From assembly GCA_046758865.1 (NCBI GenBank), contig JBHIBD010000052.1, forward strand, positions 1-15,458: DNA of 15,458 bases. The letters are read 5' to 3'. Every line of letters starts with the position of its first letter. Position 1 is the stretch's first letter. A program made the translations under genes and the position numbers. Below the pieces are notes generated by a model, which had not been told where the DNA came from, did no database searches, and was given only the letters and a program-made list of their open reading frames with translations. Shown here in pieces: positions 14,217 through 15,458 of this stretch. This DNA is from JBHIBD01 sp046758865 (GTDB lineage: Bacteria; Planctomycetota; Brocadiia; Brocadiales; Bathyanammoxibiaceae).

Positions 14217-15451
14217 AAAGAAGGGTTGCAATAACCGGCATTGGTATAATCTCCCCCCTAGGATTTGGACATGAGGAATTCTGGAAGAACCTTATCGAAG
14301 GCCGTTCCGCCATAGCCCCAATAACATCCCTGGACGTCTCCACCTACCCCTGCAAGCTGGCTGCAGAAATAAAGGGCCTAAACCCCTCAGATTATCTGGG
14401 TGACAGGGGCCTTAGATATCTAACAAAGGGCACCAAATTCCTTGCGTCCGCTATAAAACTTGCCCTTGAGGACACCCGGCTCATCCAAAACGGCCATGGC
14501 CCAAAGCACGCGGGTATAGTGGTCGGCTCGGCGCTTGGCAACTATCCTCAAACAACAGACTACACATATGGCATCTTTAAAAACGGGCCGGAAAAGCTCC
14601 TTCCCATGGACAGCTATGATGTGGCCCTAAATTCCTCTGTAAATTTTGCCTCAGTATTCTTTAAGCTCACAGGCCCTGCCAGGACCGTCTCCTCTGGATT
14701 CACCTCCAGCACCGATGCCATAGGTAATGCCTTCACCTTGATACAAAAAAACAGGGCAGACCTACTTATCACCGGCGGGGTAGAACAAATTTCGCTCGAC
14801 ATCTATCTTATCTTCCTTATGCAAAAACTCTTGGCAGGCTCACGGGACTCTGGACCCGAGATAAGCGTACCGTTTGATAGGCGTAGGAACGGCTTCATCC
14901 TCAGCGAGGGCAGTTATGTATTTGTATTAGAGGACATGGAATCTGCCCACAAGCGAGGCGCACGGGTATATGCAGAGATAACAGGCGTTGGTTCCACTTA
15001 CCTGGGGGTAAAGAGATTTGGTCTGGAAGAAAGGGTCGAGAGGGTTAAGAGCGCCATGGAACAGGCCCTTGGACAGGCCGGGTTATCAAAAGACTCTCTG
15101 GGGCTTATCTGCGCCCACGGAAACTCATCAACAGTGATAGACCTAATAGAGGCCAAGGCCATCGAAGCCCTGCTGGGAGACCACTCGAAAGATGTTCTGA
15201 TAAGTTCGATAAAGTCTCAAAGCGGTGAGTGTTACGGTGCCTCTGGGGCAATGCAAATGGCCTCCTGCCTGCTGGCTATGGGCAAATCGACCATCCCCCC
15301 CATAAGGAACTATGAAGTGCCAGACCCAGAATGCAACCTAAACCTCGTACTTAAAGAAAAACGCAGGCAGGATACAAAGGTCGCAATGGTTAACTCTCTC
15401 GACGAGAGAGGGAATTGCACCTGCCTTGTGCTAGAAAAAAGGGATATGTAA
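14213..15451 (+). CDS. Ketosynthase-like protein lacking catalytic Cys and second His (chain-length-factor-like)
   Basis: The 412-residue protein has the thiolase-fold ketosynthase sequence throughout, from RVAITGIGIISPLG to the end. The active-site cysteine is replaced by F163 in SSGFTSSTDAIG. The first histidine is kept (H302 in AHGNSS) and the lysine is kept (K334), but the second histidine is E339 in IKSQSGECYGASGAM. The C-terminal gate is NSLDERGNCTCLVLE instead of the FGFGG type. Condensing activity is therefore unlikely. Overlap with the complete ketosynthase makes a KS-beta or chain length factor role, which sets product length in a heterodimer, the best inference. Known chain length factors often have glutamine at the cysteine position, so phenylalanine is unusual. 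Only 7 nt follow the stop, so more genes may lie beyond the window. Confidence 0.85.
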   Translation: MKRRVAITGIGIISPLGFGHEEFWKNLIEGRSAIAPITSLDVSTYPCKLAAEIKGLNPSDYLGDRGLRYLTKGTKFLASAIKLALEDTRLIQNGHGPKHAGIVVGSALGNYPQTTDYTYGIFKNGPEKLLPMDSYDVALNSSVNFASVFFKLTGPARTVSSGFTSSTDAIGNAFTLIQKNRADLLITGGVEQISLDIYLIFLMQKLLAGSRDSGPEISVPFDRRRNGFILSEGSYVFVLEDMESAHKRGARVYAEITGVGSTYLGVKRFGLEERVERVKSAMEQALGQAGLSKDSLGLICAHGNSSTVIDLIEAKAIEALLGDHSKDVLISSIKSQSGECYGASGAMQMASCLLAMGKSTIPPIRNYEVPDPECNLNLVLKEKRRQDTKVAMVNSLDERGNCTCLVLEKRDM

Positions 15452-15458
15452 TTTATTC

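Noticed and set aside
14213..15451. Second ketosynthase as a pseudogene
   Set aside because: The frame is open over 412 codons, the fold motifs are kept and it is coupled to the upstream gene by ATGA, so a retained non-catalytic role is more likely.

Overview
The window looks like a chromosomal piece of a Gram-negative bacterium with roughly balanced base composition. MlaE/MlaF/MlaD lipid-transport proteins and a lipobox-bearing lipoprotein imply an outer membrane. No rRNA, tRNA or lineage marker is present, so the species cannot be named. The gene mix and the abundance of small palindromic intergenic repeats would suit a planctomycete of the anammox type (Brocadiales) or another deep Gram-negative lineage; this is a low-confidence inference.

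Left part (1-7372), almost all on the minus strand. Two transcription units can be read. The first starts near 7370 and runs argB > mlaE > mlaF > mlaD, with a 4-nt argB/mlaE overlap, a 13-nt mlaE/mlaF overlap and a 19-nt gap before mlaD. It joins an arginine-synthesis kinase to a lipid ABC importer/exporter. The second starts near 3290 and runs argD > argF > rph (acetylornithine aminotransferase, ornithine carbamoyltransferase, RNase PH). A small plus-strand lipoprotein gene lies between the two units, tail to tail with mlaD. The first 278 bases are gene-free and hold several palindromic repeats.

Middle part (7373-10925), accessory in character. It holds a secreted or anchored 161-aa protein of unknown function behind a near-consensus sigma-70 promoter, a 379-bp cassette in which a GIY-YIG nuclease gene is framed by inverted repeats, a cytoplasmic-looking trypsin-fold protease with more A+T than its neighbours, and a MATE-family exporter with a consensus promoter only 12 nt from its start codon.

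Right part (10926-15458), plus strand. A consensus promoter leads into acpS (holo-ACP synthase), a B12-binding-type radical SAM enzyme, a complete FabF-like ketosynthase and a second ketosynthase that has lost its catalytic cysteine and second histidine. The two ketosynthases overlap by ATGA, as KS-alpha/KS-beta (chain length factor) pairs do. Together they look like the start of a type II, fatty-acid/polyketide-like pathway with a radical SAM tailoring step. The cluster appears to run off the right edge. This is the best candidate for an undescribed system here; a ladderane-like or polyene lipid is a possible product but is not shown by the sequence.
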